A DNA stretch of 64,000 nt from CAVQBL01 sp963710715 (GCA_963710715.1 CAVQBL010000014.1:372001-436000); one strand, 5' to 3'; positions 43,742 through 53,046 are shown, counted from the stretch's first letter. The notes: a model not told the origin generated them from the sequence alone. Numbers and translations are program-made.

Positions 43742-46123
43742 CTAGCCTCTCAATTCAGCAGTAAACCTTTGTTTTAATGCAACTATAATACGTTGCATTA
43801 GATTTGTAACCTCTTCATCTACTAGAGTGCGCGAAGAATGCTGTAAGGTCAAGCCCAGGGCGACACTTTTTTGACCAGCTGGAATCCCTTTGCCCTGATA
43901 CACATCAAATAGCTTCACTTCTTGCAATAATTCTCCCGCCACTTCTATTATTGTAGCGCGAATTGCTTGTGCTGGTATAGTCTGATCTATCAAGATTGCG
44001 ATATCTCGTCGAATTTCTGGAAATTTAGATATTTCTTTAAATTTAGGCACACGAGCGCTGACTAATGTGTCCAATAAAAGCTCAAAAACATAGATATTGT
44101 CTTGAATATCTAATGCTTGTATCACTGAAGGATGCAATCTGCCTAGAACCCCCACGGTTTCACTGTTACGTTGAATTTCTGCAGTTTGACCCGGGTGCAA
44201 AGCGGGATGCTTACCTGGAGCAAAAGTAAATGTTTCAGCTGCTAAAGTCAGGTTAAATAAGTTTTCTAAATCACCTTTAATATCAAAAAAATCCACGGGA
44301 CGATTAGCGATGCCCCATTGCTCAGGAAATGCAGGGCCACTGACTAAACCCGCTAAAACATTTTGTTGCAGAGGCTGGTTATTCCGCACTAAAAAACGTA
44401 ATCCCATTTCAAATAAACGCACACGAGATTGCTGGCGATTTTGGTTATACAGCAATGTATTCACTAACCCTGGCCAAAGATTCGTGCGCATCACTACCAT
44501 CTCACTCGTAATCGGATTCACTAATTCTTTGGGTTGATTTTCTGGATCAAATAAGGTTTGGAGTTTGTTATCAATAAAACTATACGTAATCACTTCGTGA
44601 TAACCAAGATCAATGAGTGTGCGACGTAAGCGTGATGTAGACAATTTATTTTCTGGCAGTGAATTGATTTTTAACGTCGCCATTGAATTATGTAGTGGTA
44701 ATTTATCATAACCATAGAGACGAATAATTTCTTCGATCAAATCCACTTCTACAGTAATATCCGATCGGCGCGGAGGAACTGTTACTGCCCAGCCATCCGA
44801 TTTTTTTTCTACCGTGAAACCAAGATGTTGCAAAATGGCTTCAATATTTGAATTTGGAATTTTTATTCCTAAAATTTTTTCTACTCTTGCTTCACGTAAA
44901 TTAATTTTTGCGGGCTGAGGTAAATATTTTTGCTCACTTACTTCGATGACGGGGCCGGGTTGACCACCCACAATATCAAGAAGCAACTGCGTAGCACGTT
45001 CAATGGCAATACGTTGCAAAATAGAATCCACTCCGCGCTCGAAACGATAAGCAGAATCGGAAGTAATACCATAGTGTCTGCCTTGTCGTGCAATACATTG
45101 CGCATTAAAAAATGCGCTTTCAAGAAAAATATCCGTCGTGAGCAAAGTCACGCCTGAATCCATACCACCCATCACACCCGCTATCGCTAACACATTATTT
45201 TTATCAGCAATCACTAATGTTTTATTATCGAGAGTCACTTCACTGCTATCCAGCAAGCGTAACGTTTCACCCTGTTTTGCCATGCGTACATCAATATCAC
45301 CTGTCAATTGATTAAGATCAAATGCATGCATGGGTTGACCCAATTCCAACATCACATAATTTGTCACATCGACTACCGGACTGATTGAACGAACACCACC
45401 GCGTCGTAAACGCTCGCTCATCCAAATCGGTGTTACTGCATCTGCTTTCACTTGACGAATCACACGACCGACATAACGTGGGCATTCGGCTTTTGCAGTG
45501 ATAACAACAGGAAATATGTCCGTTGAATTGGATTTAATTTCAGAAATCGTAAGTGGAGTAGTCAATTTACTCTGCGTTAACGCCGCAATTTCGTGTGCCA
45601 TTCCACGAATACTTAAACAATCACCACGATTGGGAGTAATAGATACATCGATGACATAATCATTCAAATGTAAATATTCCCAAAGATTTTTGCCCAGAGG
45701 CGCATCCGGTGGTAATTCTAATAAACCTTCACTTTCTTCTTTAAATCCCAAATCGCGCGCTGAACACAACATGCCTTGTGAAATCACTTCACGAATTTTG
45801 CTGATTTTGATTGTGATATTATTGGGTAAGACTGCGCCTTCCAGTGCAGCCGGTACTTTGATTCCGGCTTTAACATTCGTTGCGGCACACACTATACTAA
45901 GTGGTTTAGCAGCACCCACATCAACTTGGCAAATATGCAAATGATCTGCCGCAGGATGTTTTTCAGCGTGAATCACTTGCGCTACAACTACACCCGAAAA
46001 TTTTTCTGCAACGGGCACGAGTTCTTCAATTTCTAACCCTGCCATCGTTAATCGTTCGCCTAATTGTTCACGGCTTAATGCAGGATTAACCCATTCGCGC
46101 AACCAAGATTCACTGAATTTCAT
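43742..46123 (-). CDS. pheT: Phenylalanine-tRNA ligase beta subunit
   Basis: 793 residues, near the E. coli length (795). It begins MKFSESWLREWVNP. The OB-fold tRNA-binding domain (AEKHPAADHLHICQVDVG) is followed by the B3/B4 editing domain, the B5 domain, the catalytic-like core (GLRFLV) and a C-terminal anticodon-binding FDX-ACB domain (FPEIRRDIAILIDQTIPAQA). It pairs with PheS to charge tRNA-Phe and clears mischarged Tyr. Confidence 0.97.
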   Translation of the reverse strand: MKFSESWLREWVNPALSREQLGERLTMAGLEIEELVPVAEKFSGVVVAQVIHAEKHPAADHLHICQVDVGAAKPLSIVCAATNVKAGIKVPAALEGAVLPNNITIKISKIREVISQGMLCSARDLGFKEESEGLLELPPDAPLGKNLWEYLHLNDYVIDVSITPNRGDCLSIRGMAHEIAALTQSKLTTPLTISEIKSNSTDIFPVVITAKAECPRYVGRVIRQVKADAVTPIWMSERLRRGGVRSISPVVDVTNYVMLELGQPMHAFDLNQLTGDIDVRMAKQGETLRLLDSSEVTLDNKTLVIADKNNVLAIAGVMGGMDSGVTLLTTDIFLESAFFNAQCIARQGRHYGITSDSAYRFERGVDSILQRIAIERATQLLLDIVGGQPGPVIEVSEQKYLPQPAKINLREARVEKILGIKIPNSNIEAILQHLGFTVEKKSDGWAVTVPPRRSDITVEVDLIEEIIRLYGYDKLPLHNSMATLKINSLPENKLSTSRLRRTLIDLGYHEVITYSFIDNKLQTLFDPENQPKELVNPITSEMVVMRTNLWPGLVNTLLYNQNRQQSRVRLFEMGLRFLVRNNQPLQQNVLAGLVSGPAFPEQWGIANRPVDFFDIKGDLENLFNLTLAAETFTFAPGKHPALHPGQTAEIQRNSETVGVLGRLHPSVIQALDIQDNIYVFELLLDTLVSARVPKFKEISKFPEIRRDIAILIDQTIPAQAIRATIIEVAGELLQEVKLFDVYQGKGIPAGQKSVALGLTLQHSSRTLVDEEVTNLMQRIIVALKQRFTAELRG

Positions 46124-46133
46124 ATGAGGGCTC

Positions 46134-47150
46134 TCAAAACTGCTTTAAAAAACGTAAATCATTTTCAAATAAAGAACGCAAATCGGAAATTTTGTAGCGT
46201 AACAATGCTAAACGATCAATGCCTAAACCAAATGCCCAACCCGTGTAACGTTCACTATCAATATTCACAAAACGCAACACATTAGGATGAACCATGCCAC
46301 ATCCTAGCACTTCTAACCAGCCTGAATTTTTGCAAATGCGGCAACCTTTGCTTTCGCAATTCAAGCAGCCAATATCCACTTCTGCAGAAGGCTCGGTGAA
46401 GGGAAAATACGATGCACGAAAACGTAAAGGAACTGGTTTTTCAAAAAATGTTTGTAAAAACTGGGTTAACACGCCTTTAAGATCAGCAAAACTTACATTT
46501 TCATCAATCATTAAACCTTCAATTTGATGAAACATAGGTGTATGCGTTAAATCAAAATCGCGACGGTAAACACGCCCCATGGCAATCATACGCAAAGGTG
46601 GCGGTGTATTTTCCATAAACCGTATCTGCACAGGAGACATATGCGTACGTAATACTGTTTTGTCTGCGAAATAAAATGTGTCTTGCATTGCGCGCGACGG
46701 ATGTAAAGGCGGAATATTTAATGCTTCGAAATTGTGATAATCGTCTTCAATTTCTGGACCATTTACCACTGCAAAACCCATTTGTGTGAATATGGCTTCC
46801 AATCTTTCTTGAGTTTTAGTGACAGGATGCATGCTGCCTAGGTTTTGGCAACGTCCGGGTAATGTAATATCAATAGATTCTGCAGCTAACTGATTGGCTA
46901 CTTGTGCTTCTTGCAACAAGAGACCGCGCTGTTCAATCAATTCTTGGATTTTTTGTTTGGCCGTATTAATTTTTTGTCCAGCAATGGGGCGTTCTTCTGC
47001 AGGAAGTTGACCTAAGCTTTTCAAGTATTCTGTCAGCTGGCCTTTTTTACCCAGGTAAAAAACACGGTAATGATCTAGACTTTTTAAATCCGAGGCTTTG
47101 TGGATTTCGGCTTCGGCGTGTTTGAGTAGTGTGTCTAGGTCGGTCGTCAT
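46134..47150 (-). CDS. pheS: Phenylalanine-tRNA ligase alpha subunit
   Basis: A 338-residue catalytic subunit. An N-terminal coiled coil is followed by the class II core: motif 2 MGRVYRRDFDLTHTPMFHQ and motif 3 GWAFGLGIDRLALLRY. CLNCESKGCRICKNSGW holds four cysteines characteristic of PheS. It is followed 10 bp later by pheT. The upstream gap to rplT is filled by a hairpin repeat, so expression may rest on read-through or on an own promoter; no phenylalanine leader peptide is evident. Confidence 0.97.
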   Translation of the reverse strand: MTTDLDTLLKHAEAEIHKASDLKSLDHYRVFYLGKKGQLTEYLKSLGQLPAEERPIAGQKINTAKQKIQELIEQRGLLLQEAQVANQLAAESIDITLPGRCQNLGSMHPVTKTQERLEAIFTQMGFAVVNGPEIEDDYHNFEALNIPPLHPSRAMQDTFYFADKTVLRTHMSPVQIRFMENTPPPLRMIAMGRVYRRDFDLTHTPMFHQIEGLMIDENVSFADLKGVLTQFLQTFFEKPVPLRFRASYFPFTEPSAEVDIGCLNCESKGCRICKNSGWLEVLGCGMVHPNVLRFVNIDSERYTGWAFGLGIDRLALLRYKISDLRSLFENDLRFLKQF

Positions 47151-47164
47151 ATAGAGTTCATCTC

Positions 47165-47341
47165 ATTTTCCCCTCTCCCTAACGCTCTTTGTTAGGGAGA
47201 GGGTGACATTGTACTGCGCTTTTTGCAGTGCAATGGCGGGTGAGGGTTTTGACGGCGCTCATACTCGAGCTGCGATACATCTAAACCCTCATCCCCCAAC
47301 CCTTCTCCCGCCTCGCAAAAAACGCTCCCGGAGAAGGGAGA
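47165..47341. repeat. Family C hairpin repeat between rplT and pheS
   Basis: CCCTCTCCCTAAC (47171-47183) and GTTAGGGAGAGGG (47191-47203) form a perfect 13-bp stem. CCCTTCTCC (47300-47308) and GGAGAAGGG (47330-47338) form a second. Between them lies a CATTGTACTGC/GCAGTGCAATG imperfect pair. It is related to the C/T-rich element at 17895-18033. Confidence 0.75.
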
Positions 47342-47349
47342 AAAACAGT

Positions 47350-47709
47350 TTAAGCCGCCAAACTCATCTTCGCTTGTTCAGCAAGCGCAACAAATGTTGG
47401 TTTATCACGTACAGCAATATCTGCTAACACTTTACGATCAATCGCAATAGCTGATTTTTTTAAGCCATTCATGAATGCACTATAAGATAAACCACATTCA
47501 CGTGCAGCTGCATTAATACGCACAATCCACAATGCTCTGAAAACACGTTTTTTCTGGCGACGATCGCGATATGCATATTGTTCTGCTTTGATAACAGCTT
47601 GGTTAGCAACGCGGAAAACGCGGCTACGTGCACCATAATAACCTTTTGCCTTCGCTAAAACTTTTTTATGTTTAGCTCGGGCTGTGACACCTCTTTTAAC
47701 TCTTGACAT
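47350..47709 (-). CDS. rplT: 50S ribosomal protein L20
   Basis: A 119-residue L20 (MSRVKRGVTARAKHKKVLAK, YAYRDRRQKKRVFRALWIVR). It binds 23S rRNA early in large-subunit assembly. In E. coli L20 also represses its operon by binding the rpmI leader. It lies 14 bp after rpmI. Confidence 0.97.
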   Translation of the reverse strand: MSRVKRGVTARAKHKKVLAKAKGYYGARSRVFRVANQAVIKAEQYAYRDRRQKKRVFRALWIVRINAAARECGLSYSAFMNGLKKSAIAIDRKVLADIAVRDKPTFVALAEQAKMSLAA

Positions 47710-47723
47710 GACTCTTTATCTCC

Positions 47724-47927
47724 TCAATCAGCGTATGGCAGCATGCGATCAATAGAGCGCACGTCGGATTTATCCACTCGACCCGTTTCACGTAAATGGC
47801 GCTTACGCTTGGTCGATTTGCAGCTTAACATGTGGTTACGGAAAGAACGACGGCATTTGAAGCCCTTACCCTTACCTGCAGCACGAAAACGCTTTGCTGC
47901 ACCACGGTTGGTTTTTAACTTTGGCAT
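47724..47927 (-). CDS. rpmI: 50S ribosomal protein L35
   Basis: 67 residues from ATG 47927 (MPKLKTNRGAAKRFRAAGKG). The longer open frame upstream is leader sequence, since L35 always starts MPK(L/M)KT. GCGGAG lies 8-9 nt ahead. It is highly basic with CKSTKRKRHLR. Confidence 0.97.
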   Translation of the reverse strand: MPKLKTNRGAAKRFRAAGKGKGFKCRRSFRNHMLSCKSTKRKRHLRETGRVDKSDVRSIDRMLPYAD

Positions 47928-48037
47928 TGCAATTACTCCGCTAATATAAATACCCATGGCCGGCGAATGCAAAACACGCATTCTTGGCCTGGGCTGAACT
48001 ACGCTTTTTGGCCTTCGGCCAATAGGTAATTAATTTT
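47928..48037 (-). promoter_or_regulatory. Leader between infC and rpmI, possible L20 control site
   Basis: On the minus strand it shows TTGGCC-GAA-GGCCAA (48008-48022) and a second AATGC/GCATT hairpin close to the rpmI ribosome binding site. In E. coli L20 represses at this place. Only the position and hairpins are seen here; homology to the E. coli pseudoknot is not established. Confidence 0.35.
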
Positions 48038-48556
48038 TTAATGTTTTTTAGGCCCGATCACCATCACTATCTGGCGGCCTTCCATTTTTGGACGCTGTTC
48101 TACGACACCATGTTCAACTAAGTCCGCTACAATTCTTTCCATAAGCACCACACCAATCTCTGGATGCGCCATTTCACGACCTCTGAATCGTAACGTTACC
48201 TTGGCCTTGTCCCCATTATTCAAGAAACGAATTAGGCTACGCAGTTTAACTTGATAATCACCTTCCTCTGTACCAGGACGTATTTTGATTTCTTTAAGCT
48301 GGATTTGCTTCTGCTTCTTTTTAGCAGCCGCTTTGCGCTTGCTTTGCTGAAACCGAAATTTACCAAAATCCATGATACGACATACGGGTGGCTTAGCTTC
48401 TGGCGATACTTCAACTAAATCAAGTGCAGCCTCTTCACTAATGCGCCTTGCTTCCCTGGTAGAAACTATTCCTAATTGATTACCTTCAGCATCAATTAAT
48501 CGGACTTCTGGGACATGGATCTCCTCATTCACCCGCGGTTTTTTTTCTGCACTAAT
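48038..48556 (-). CDS. infC: Translation initiation factor IF-3
   Basis: 172 residues if translation starts at ATT 48556 (reads MSAEKKPRVNEEIHVPEVRL). The ATT is preceded by AGGAGG at 8 nt, and infC is the classical gene using AUU for autoregulation. The downstream GTG at 48532 has no such site. The N-domain, the linker rich in Lys, and the C-domain (GDKAKVTLRFRGREMAHPEI) are typical. The start codon overlaps the thrS stop (ATTAG), so translation is coupled. Confidence 0.93.
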   Translation of the reverse strand: MSAEKKPRVNEEIHVPEVRLIDAEGNQLGIVSTREARRISEEAALDLVEVSPEAKPPVCRIMDFGKFRFQQSKRKAAAKKKQKQIQLKEIKIRPGTEEGDYQVKLRSLIRFLNNGDKAKVTLRFRGREMAHPEIGVVLMERIVADLVEHGVVEQRPKMEGRQIVMVIGPKKH

Positions 48557-50492
48557 TCTCGCTTCCTCCTAATGATTCATTGGATCTACCTTTACGCGCA
48601 ATATCAGTTTGAATAAGCTTAAGGTATTGTTCTAGGGACATATTACCCAGGTCTGCACCTTGCTGTGTACGCACTGAAATAGCACGAGCCTCCACTTCAC
48701 GATCCCCCACCACAAGAAGGTATGGGATATGCTGTAGAGTATGTTCGCGAATTTTAAAGCCAATCTTCTCATTTCTCAAGTCCGATTTCACTCTAATGCC
48801 ATGATTTTTTAAAAAAGTTGCCACTTCTTGGGTATATTCAGCCTGTTTATCGGTAATATTGAGCACCACAGCCTGAATTGGAGCCAACCAAACAGGGAGT
48901 TTGCCAGCATGATGTTCAAGTAAAACACCAATAAATCGCTCTAAGGACCCCAAAATGGCTCGATGGAGCATGACGGGAACCTGTTTACTGCCATCTTCAG
49001 CTATATAATGAGCTTCTAGGCGTACAGGTATAGAATAGTCTAATTGCAAAGTACCGCATTGCCATACACGCCCTAGACAATCTTTCAGTGAAAACTCAAT
49101 TTTGGGCCCGTAAAATGCACCTTCTCCTGGGAACACTGTGTAAGGCAGGTTTGCATGCTGCAATGCATCAGCTAATGCCTTCTCTGATCTATCCCATAGC
49201 TGGTCAGAGCCTACGCGTTTATCTGGGCGAGTTGATAATTTAACAATAATGTCATCAAAACCAAAGTCTTGGTAAACATTTAGCAATGATTTGATGAACT
49301 GTAACGCTTCTGTTTGTAACTGATCTTCCGTACAAAAAATATGCCCATCGTCTTGCGTAAATTGCCGCGCGCGCATAATGCCATGCAATGAACCCGAGGG
49401 TTCATTACGATGTACACAACCAAATTCAGCGAGTCGCAAAGGTAAATCACGATAACTCTTCAACCCTTGCTTAAAGAGTTGCACGTGACAAGGGCAACTC
49501 ATGGGTTTAATAGCATACTGACGGTTATCGGATTCCACCGTGAACATATTTTCATGAAACATGTCCCAGTGACCCGACTTTTTCCACAATTCAATATCGA
49601 CTAATTGCGGTGTCACCACTTCTTGATAACCATCTGCAGCCACTCTTTCACTGATGTATTGTTTAACTTGTTGGTAAATCACCCAACCATTCGGGTGCCA
49701 AAACACCATGCCGGGTGCTTCTTCTTGAAGATGGAATAAATCTAAATTTTTCCCAATGAGACGGTGATCGCGTCTTTCGGCTTCTTGAAGATTTTTTAAA
49801 TATTCATCCAGCGTTTTCTTATCTGCCCATGCGGTCCCATAAATACGTTGCAGCATTTCATTCTTAGAATCGCCACGCCAATACGCACCTGCTAATTTAA
49901 TCAATTTAAATGCTTTTAATTTGCCAGTGCTGGGCACGTGAGGACCGCGACATAAATCGATAAAATCATCTTGCTGATATGTGGTTAGCACTTCTCCTTC
50001 AGGAATATCTTCAATAATTTTTGCTTTGTATTCCTCACCAATACTACGGAAAAATTTTATCGCTTCATCACGCGGAATCACTTTGCGTGAAACGGGAAAA
50101 TCTTTTTTAGCTAACTCAACCATTTTTTCTTCGATACGCGTTAAATCTTCAGGTGTAAATGGACGCTGAAAAGCAAAATCATAATAAAAACCATTTTCAA
50201 CCACAGGGCCAATGGTGACTTGCGCCGTTGGAAAGAGCGATTTCACTGCTTGCGCGAGCAGATGAGCCGTAGAATGGCGAATGACTTCTAATGCAGCTGG
50301 ATCTTTTTCTGTAATGATTGAAACTTTACTGTCTTGCTCAACTAAAAACGACGTATCCACTAATTTAGTGTCAACCTTACCCGCAAGCGCTGCTTTCGCT
50401 AAGCCCGCACCAATGCTAGCCGCAATGTCTGCAACTGTAACAGGTTTATCAAATTTTTTTTGGCTTCCGTCGGGAAGAGTGATAACAGGCAT
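48552..50492 (-). CDS. thrS: Threonine-tRNA ligase
   Basis: About 646 residues from ATG 50492 (MPVITLPDGSQKKF). The ATG two codons earlier has too short a spacing to GAGAAG. The TGS domain, the editing domain (HSTAHLLAQAVKSLF, and ACWRGD-like GAYWRGDSKNEMLQRIYG), the class II core with zinc Cys in MSCPCHVQLFKQ, and the anticodon-binding domain are all complete. It leads the thrS-infC-rpmI-rplT-pheST-ihfA cluster. Confidence 0.97.
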   Translation of the reverse strand: MPVITLPDGSQKKFDKPVTVADIAASIGAGLAKAALAGKVDTKLVDTSFLVEQDSKVSIITEKDPAALEVIRHSTAHLLAQAVKSLFPTAQVTIGPVVENGFYYDFAFQRPFTPEDLTRIEEKMVELAKKDFPVSRKVIPRDEAIKFFRSIGEEYKAKIIEDIPEGEVLTTYQQDDFIDLCRGPHVPSTGKLKAFKLIKLAGAYWRGDSKNEMLQRIYGTAWADKKTLDEYLKNLQEAERRDHRLIGKNLDLFHLQEEAPGMVFWHPNGWVIYQQVKQYISERVAADGYQEVVTPQLVDIELWKKSGHWDMFHENMFTVESDNRQYAIKPMSCPCHVQLFKQGLKSYRDLPLRLAEFGCVHRNEPSGSLHGIMRARQFTQDDGHIFCTEDQLQTEALQFIKSLLNVYQDFGFDDIIVKLSTRPDKRVGSDQLWDRSEKALADALQHANLPYTVFPGEGAFYGPKIEFSLKDCLGRVWQCGTLQLDYSIPVRLEAHYIAEDGSKQVPVMLHRAILGSLERFIGVLLEHHAGKLPVWLAPIQAVVLNITDKQAEYTQEVATFLKNHGIRVKSDLRNEKIGFKIREHTLQHIPYLLVVGDREVEARAISVRTQQGADLGNMSLEQYLKLIQTDIARKGRSNESLGGSEN

Positions 50493-50716
50493 AAACATTA
50501 GCTTCTCAATGTAAAAAATCCTTCTCCAAATATATTACTCTATATTTAGAACTATTAAAATGTTAATCTATATATAACCTTCAAAAAATATCCGCAATAT
50601 CCCTATACAGCACAATAATTACTTCATAACTATTGGATTTCAACTTATCCAAAAGTTACCCCCCCCATAGACTTATAACTAAATATAACCTATAATAACC
50701 ATAGGGATTCATTAGT

Positions 50717-50977
50717 ATGGAATTCACACTATTCATAAAGAAACAAGCTCATAAAACGTTAAAGAGCTTAGCTAGAACAGATAGAAACAGAATAGCAGAA
50801 AAAATTAAACAGTTGGCAAGGAATCCAGATAATCCTTTGCTAGATATTAAGCGTTTGCAAGGAGAGCTATACTACCGCTTAAGAGTCGGAGATTGGCGAG
50901 TTATCTTTGATCGAGATGATAAGTTAAAAATTATTGCAATTGAAAAAGTAAAACCACGTGGAGGTGCTTACAAGTGA
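50717..50977 (+). CDS. RelE/ParE-family toxin
   Basis: An 86-residue type II toxin. ARNPDNPLLDIKRLQGELYY, then RLRVGDWRVIFDRDDKLKI is the RelE core with the Arg-rich strand (YRLRVGDWRVIF) that contacts mRNA, and the basic tail KPRGGAYK follows. AGGGA precedes the ATG at 9 nt. The stop overlaps the antitoxin start by 4 bp. The toxin-first order resembles HigBA. Activity is expected to be ribosome-dependent mRNA cleavage. Confidence 0.9.
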   Translation: MEFTLFIKKQAHKTLKSLARTDRNRIAEKIKQLARNPDNPLLDIKRLQGELYYRLRVGDWRVIFDRDDKLKIIAIEKVKPRGGAYK

Positions 50978-51291
50978 ATTTACAAGTTATCAAATCAATC
51001 GAAGGAAAAGCAGAATATATACTGCTTCCTATGGGTGTTTACAAAGTATTACGTGAAAAAATTGACCACGCGCTAAAGAAAAAATATAACAATGATTATG
51101 TCCCTTTTAACTTAGGAGATTATGTCGACAACCCCATCGCCTTCGCTCGCATTGATGCGGGCATAACGCAAGAAGAGCTTGCAAAACGCATGAAAGTAAC
51201 TCAAGCGTATATTAGCAAGCTAGAAAATCAAGGCAAAGTAAGTGCTAAAGTATTGAAGAAAGTAAAAATAGCATTGGAGACAAAAAAATAA
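50974..51291 (+). CDS. XRE-family antitoxin
   Basis: A 105-residue partner of the RelE-like toxin. The N-terminal half (MNLQVIKSIEGKAEYILLPM) is Phd-like or unassigned. The C-terminal half has a helix-turn-helix: FARIDAGITQEELAKRMKVT, then QAYISKLENQGKVSAKVLKK. It would neutralise the toxin and repress the operon. It overlaps the toxin stop (GTGA) and uses GTG as start. Confidence 0.88.
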   Translation: MNLQVIKSIEGKAEYILLPMGVYKVLREKIDHALKKKYNNDYVPFNLGDYVDNPIAFARIDAGITQEELAKRMKVTQAYISKLENQGKVSAKVLKKVKIALETKK

Positions 51292-51332
51292 AGAATTCTT
51301 TGTTACTTTTGTCTTCGGGCAAAACGTAACAT

Positions 51333-51776
51333 CTACCCTACGCTACTCAGCTTCATGGAACAAGTAATAATATGCGGCCATCGATAATGAGAATTGGCTA
51401 AATCTTCAGGATCCACTGTCACAATATAAACTCTATATTCATCTTCCAAGTGAGCTAGCAACCCTTGTACACACTTACCTTTTGTGACCTCATACCAACA
51501 CGCTTTCCCTTCAAAATCTTTTTCCATGAATTTATCAATCGGAATTTGTACAGGCTTGGGTAAATACATATTCCATCGTGAATCTTTTTCATTTTTTATG
51601 CTAGATAAACGCGCCCAACCTCCCAATGGCATCTCACTAGATTCCCGCTCTCGTCTTCCCCATGTAACAAGCCTACACTCGCCATTTTTAAGCTTAACGG
51701 GCAGCATTGCTTTAGGTTGGACAAAAGAAACCGTATGAATTTTATTTTGATAATTGAAAATAACCGCTTCTGGCAT
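51333..51776 (-). CDS. Unknown protein linked to umuC
   Basis: A 147-residue protein I do not recognise. It starts 12 bp after umuC with AGGGG 6 nt ahead of the ATG, so it belongs to the lexA-umuC transcription unit. Visible features are VTWGRRERESSEMPLGGWAR and KACWYEVTKGKCVQGLLAHL, and it ends after a WPHIITCSMK stretch. The W-G-R, A-R and C-x-Y-E spots loosely recall the SRAP/HMCES fold that seals abasic sites, but the N-terminal catalytic Cys2 of that family is absent. I infer a DNA-damage-related accessory role from context only. Confidence 0.55.
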   Translation of the reverse strand: MPEAVIFNYQNKIHTVSFVQPKAMLPVKLKNGECRLVTWGRRERESSEMPLGGWARLSSIKNEKDSRWNMYLPKPVQIPIDKFMEKDFEGKACWYEVTKGKCVQGLLAHLEDEYRVYIVTVDPEDLANSHYRWPHIITCSMKLSSVG

Positions 51777-51788
51777 AGAACGCCCCTA

Positions 51789-53039
51789 TTATATTGTCTG
51801 ACGATGACCATAAGGCTTCCATGCGGGTGCAATTACATTTGGCATTTGAGATCGGCGCAGCATGGTTGCAGGCGCAACTGTAAATTCTCCAAATTTATCG
51901 TTGATCTCATCCAACACTGAATAAAGTGGTTCGCGTTTAGAATTTATTTGTGAAAATAAATCCATTTGAAACCCACAACTACTTGGATCAAGTGCAGTGA
52001 CTTGTATTTGACTCACGGGTTCACCGTTCCAATGTTGATATATTAAAAATTCGGCGAGCCGAAAAATTTCACTACTGTCATTGGTGGGTTGAATACTTTT
52101 TCCTTTAGAACCCAACCATCCTATTTCATAATTTAACAAACCCGCAAAAAAATGTTGCGCTCTAAATTGATGCGCTCTTAATCTCTTCCCTAGTTTTTCA
52201 CACATGTGCATTAAGAATGTTTCTATAACAATTTGGCTAGTTGTATTCGGTGGCATGACTTTTCCATGCCCCATGGATTTTGGACTGGCAACTATTGCAT
52301 GCACAGGTTCAGGATCAGCGCCTTGGCACATATACCAAATACGCCTGCCAATATTTCCAAACCGTTTGGCTAATATGCTAATGGGAATTTTTTCTACCTC
52401 ACCACATTTCACTGCACCATGTTTTTCAAGAAAGCTACCAATACCAGATTTTATACCGCTTAATTCAGTCACATTGACGTCACGCAACCTTTCTTTGGCT
52501 TCCCAGGGTGGAATCACAACATATCCATCAGGTTTTATTAATTTTGCTGCATATTTAGCAGTCGTTTTATCACCGCTCACGCCAATAGAACAAAGTAATC
52601 CCGAGACTTTAAAAACAAGTTTTTTTGCAAGTAATCCTATTTTTTCAGGTGAGCCAAACAAGGATTGGCAATGTGTTACATCAAGAAAAGCTTCATCCAC
52701 AGAAAAAATTTCAATATCTGGAGTGAGCGTTGAAAGCGCACCCATAATTGCACGCGACACGTCAACATATCTTTCAGGTCGTGCAGGAACTTGAATTAAA
52801 TGACGGCAAAGACGTTTTGCCTCTTTAAGGCGCATTCCTGTTTTAATTCCATAAGCGCGCGCTTCATAAGAACTGGTGATAATACACGTGCCTTGTTTTC
52901 CGTTAGTAACCGCTAGCGCTCTACCCCTCCACTCTGGATAATCCAATTGCTCGATAGAAGCAAAAAACGCATTCATATCAACGAGAATAATGGCTCGCGA
53001 CCAACGTTGCGTAGATTTAATTTCTTTTCCCAAAAACAT
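51789..53039 (-). CDS. umuC: Y-family DNA polymerase, UmuC-like
   Basis: A 416-residue translesion polymerase. The palm has ILVDMNAFFASIEQ (first catalytic Asp) and FSVDEAFLDVT (SVDE motif). TSSYEARAYGIKTGM is the finger motif. The helix-hairpin-helix (LSGIKSGIGSFLEKHGAVKC) and little-finger region follow. The C-terminus is close to E. coli UmuC (422 residues). GAGG lies 5 nt ahead of the ATG, which follows the lexA-like gene by 7 bp. Confidence 0.93.
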   Translation of the reverse strand: MFLGKEIKSTQRWSRAIILVDMNAFFASIEQLDYPEWRGRALAVTNGKQGTCIITSSYEARAYGIKTGMRLKEAKRLCRHLIQVPARPERYVDVSRAIMGALSTLTPDIEIFSVDEAFLDVTHCQSLFGSPEKIGLLAKKLVFKVSGLLCSIGVSGDKTTAKYAAKLIKPDGYVVIPPWEAKERLRDVNVTELSGIKSGIGSFLEKHGAVKCGEVEKIPISILAKRFGNIGRRIWYMCQGADPEPVHAIVASPKSMGHGKVMPPNTTSQIVIETFLMHMCEKLGKRLRAHQFRAQHFFAGLLNYEIGWLGSKGKSIQPTNDSSEIFRLAEFLIYQHWNGEPVSQIQVTALDPSSCGFQMDLFSQINSKREPLYSVLDEINDKFGEFTVAPATMLRRSQMPNVIAPAWKPYGHRQTI

Positions 53040-53046
53040 TTTTGCC

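Noticed and set aside
47928..47981. 18-residue extension of L35
   Set aside because: L35 begins MPK(L/M)KT in all known cases and a ribosome site precedes that ATG.
51333..51776. Assignment as SRAP/YedK peptidase
   Set aside because: The invariant N-terminal Cys2 and the usual GRFA start are absent; the similarity is too loose.
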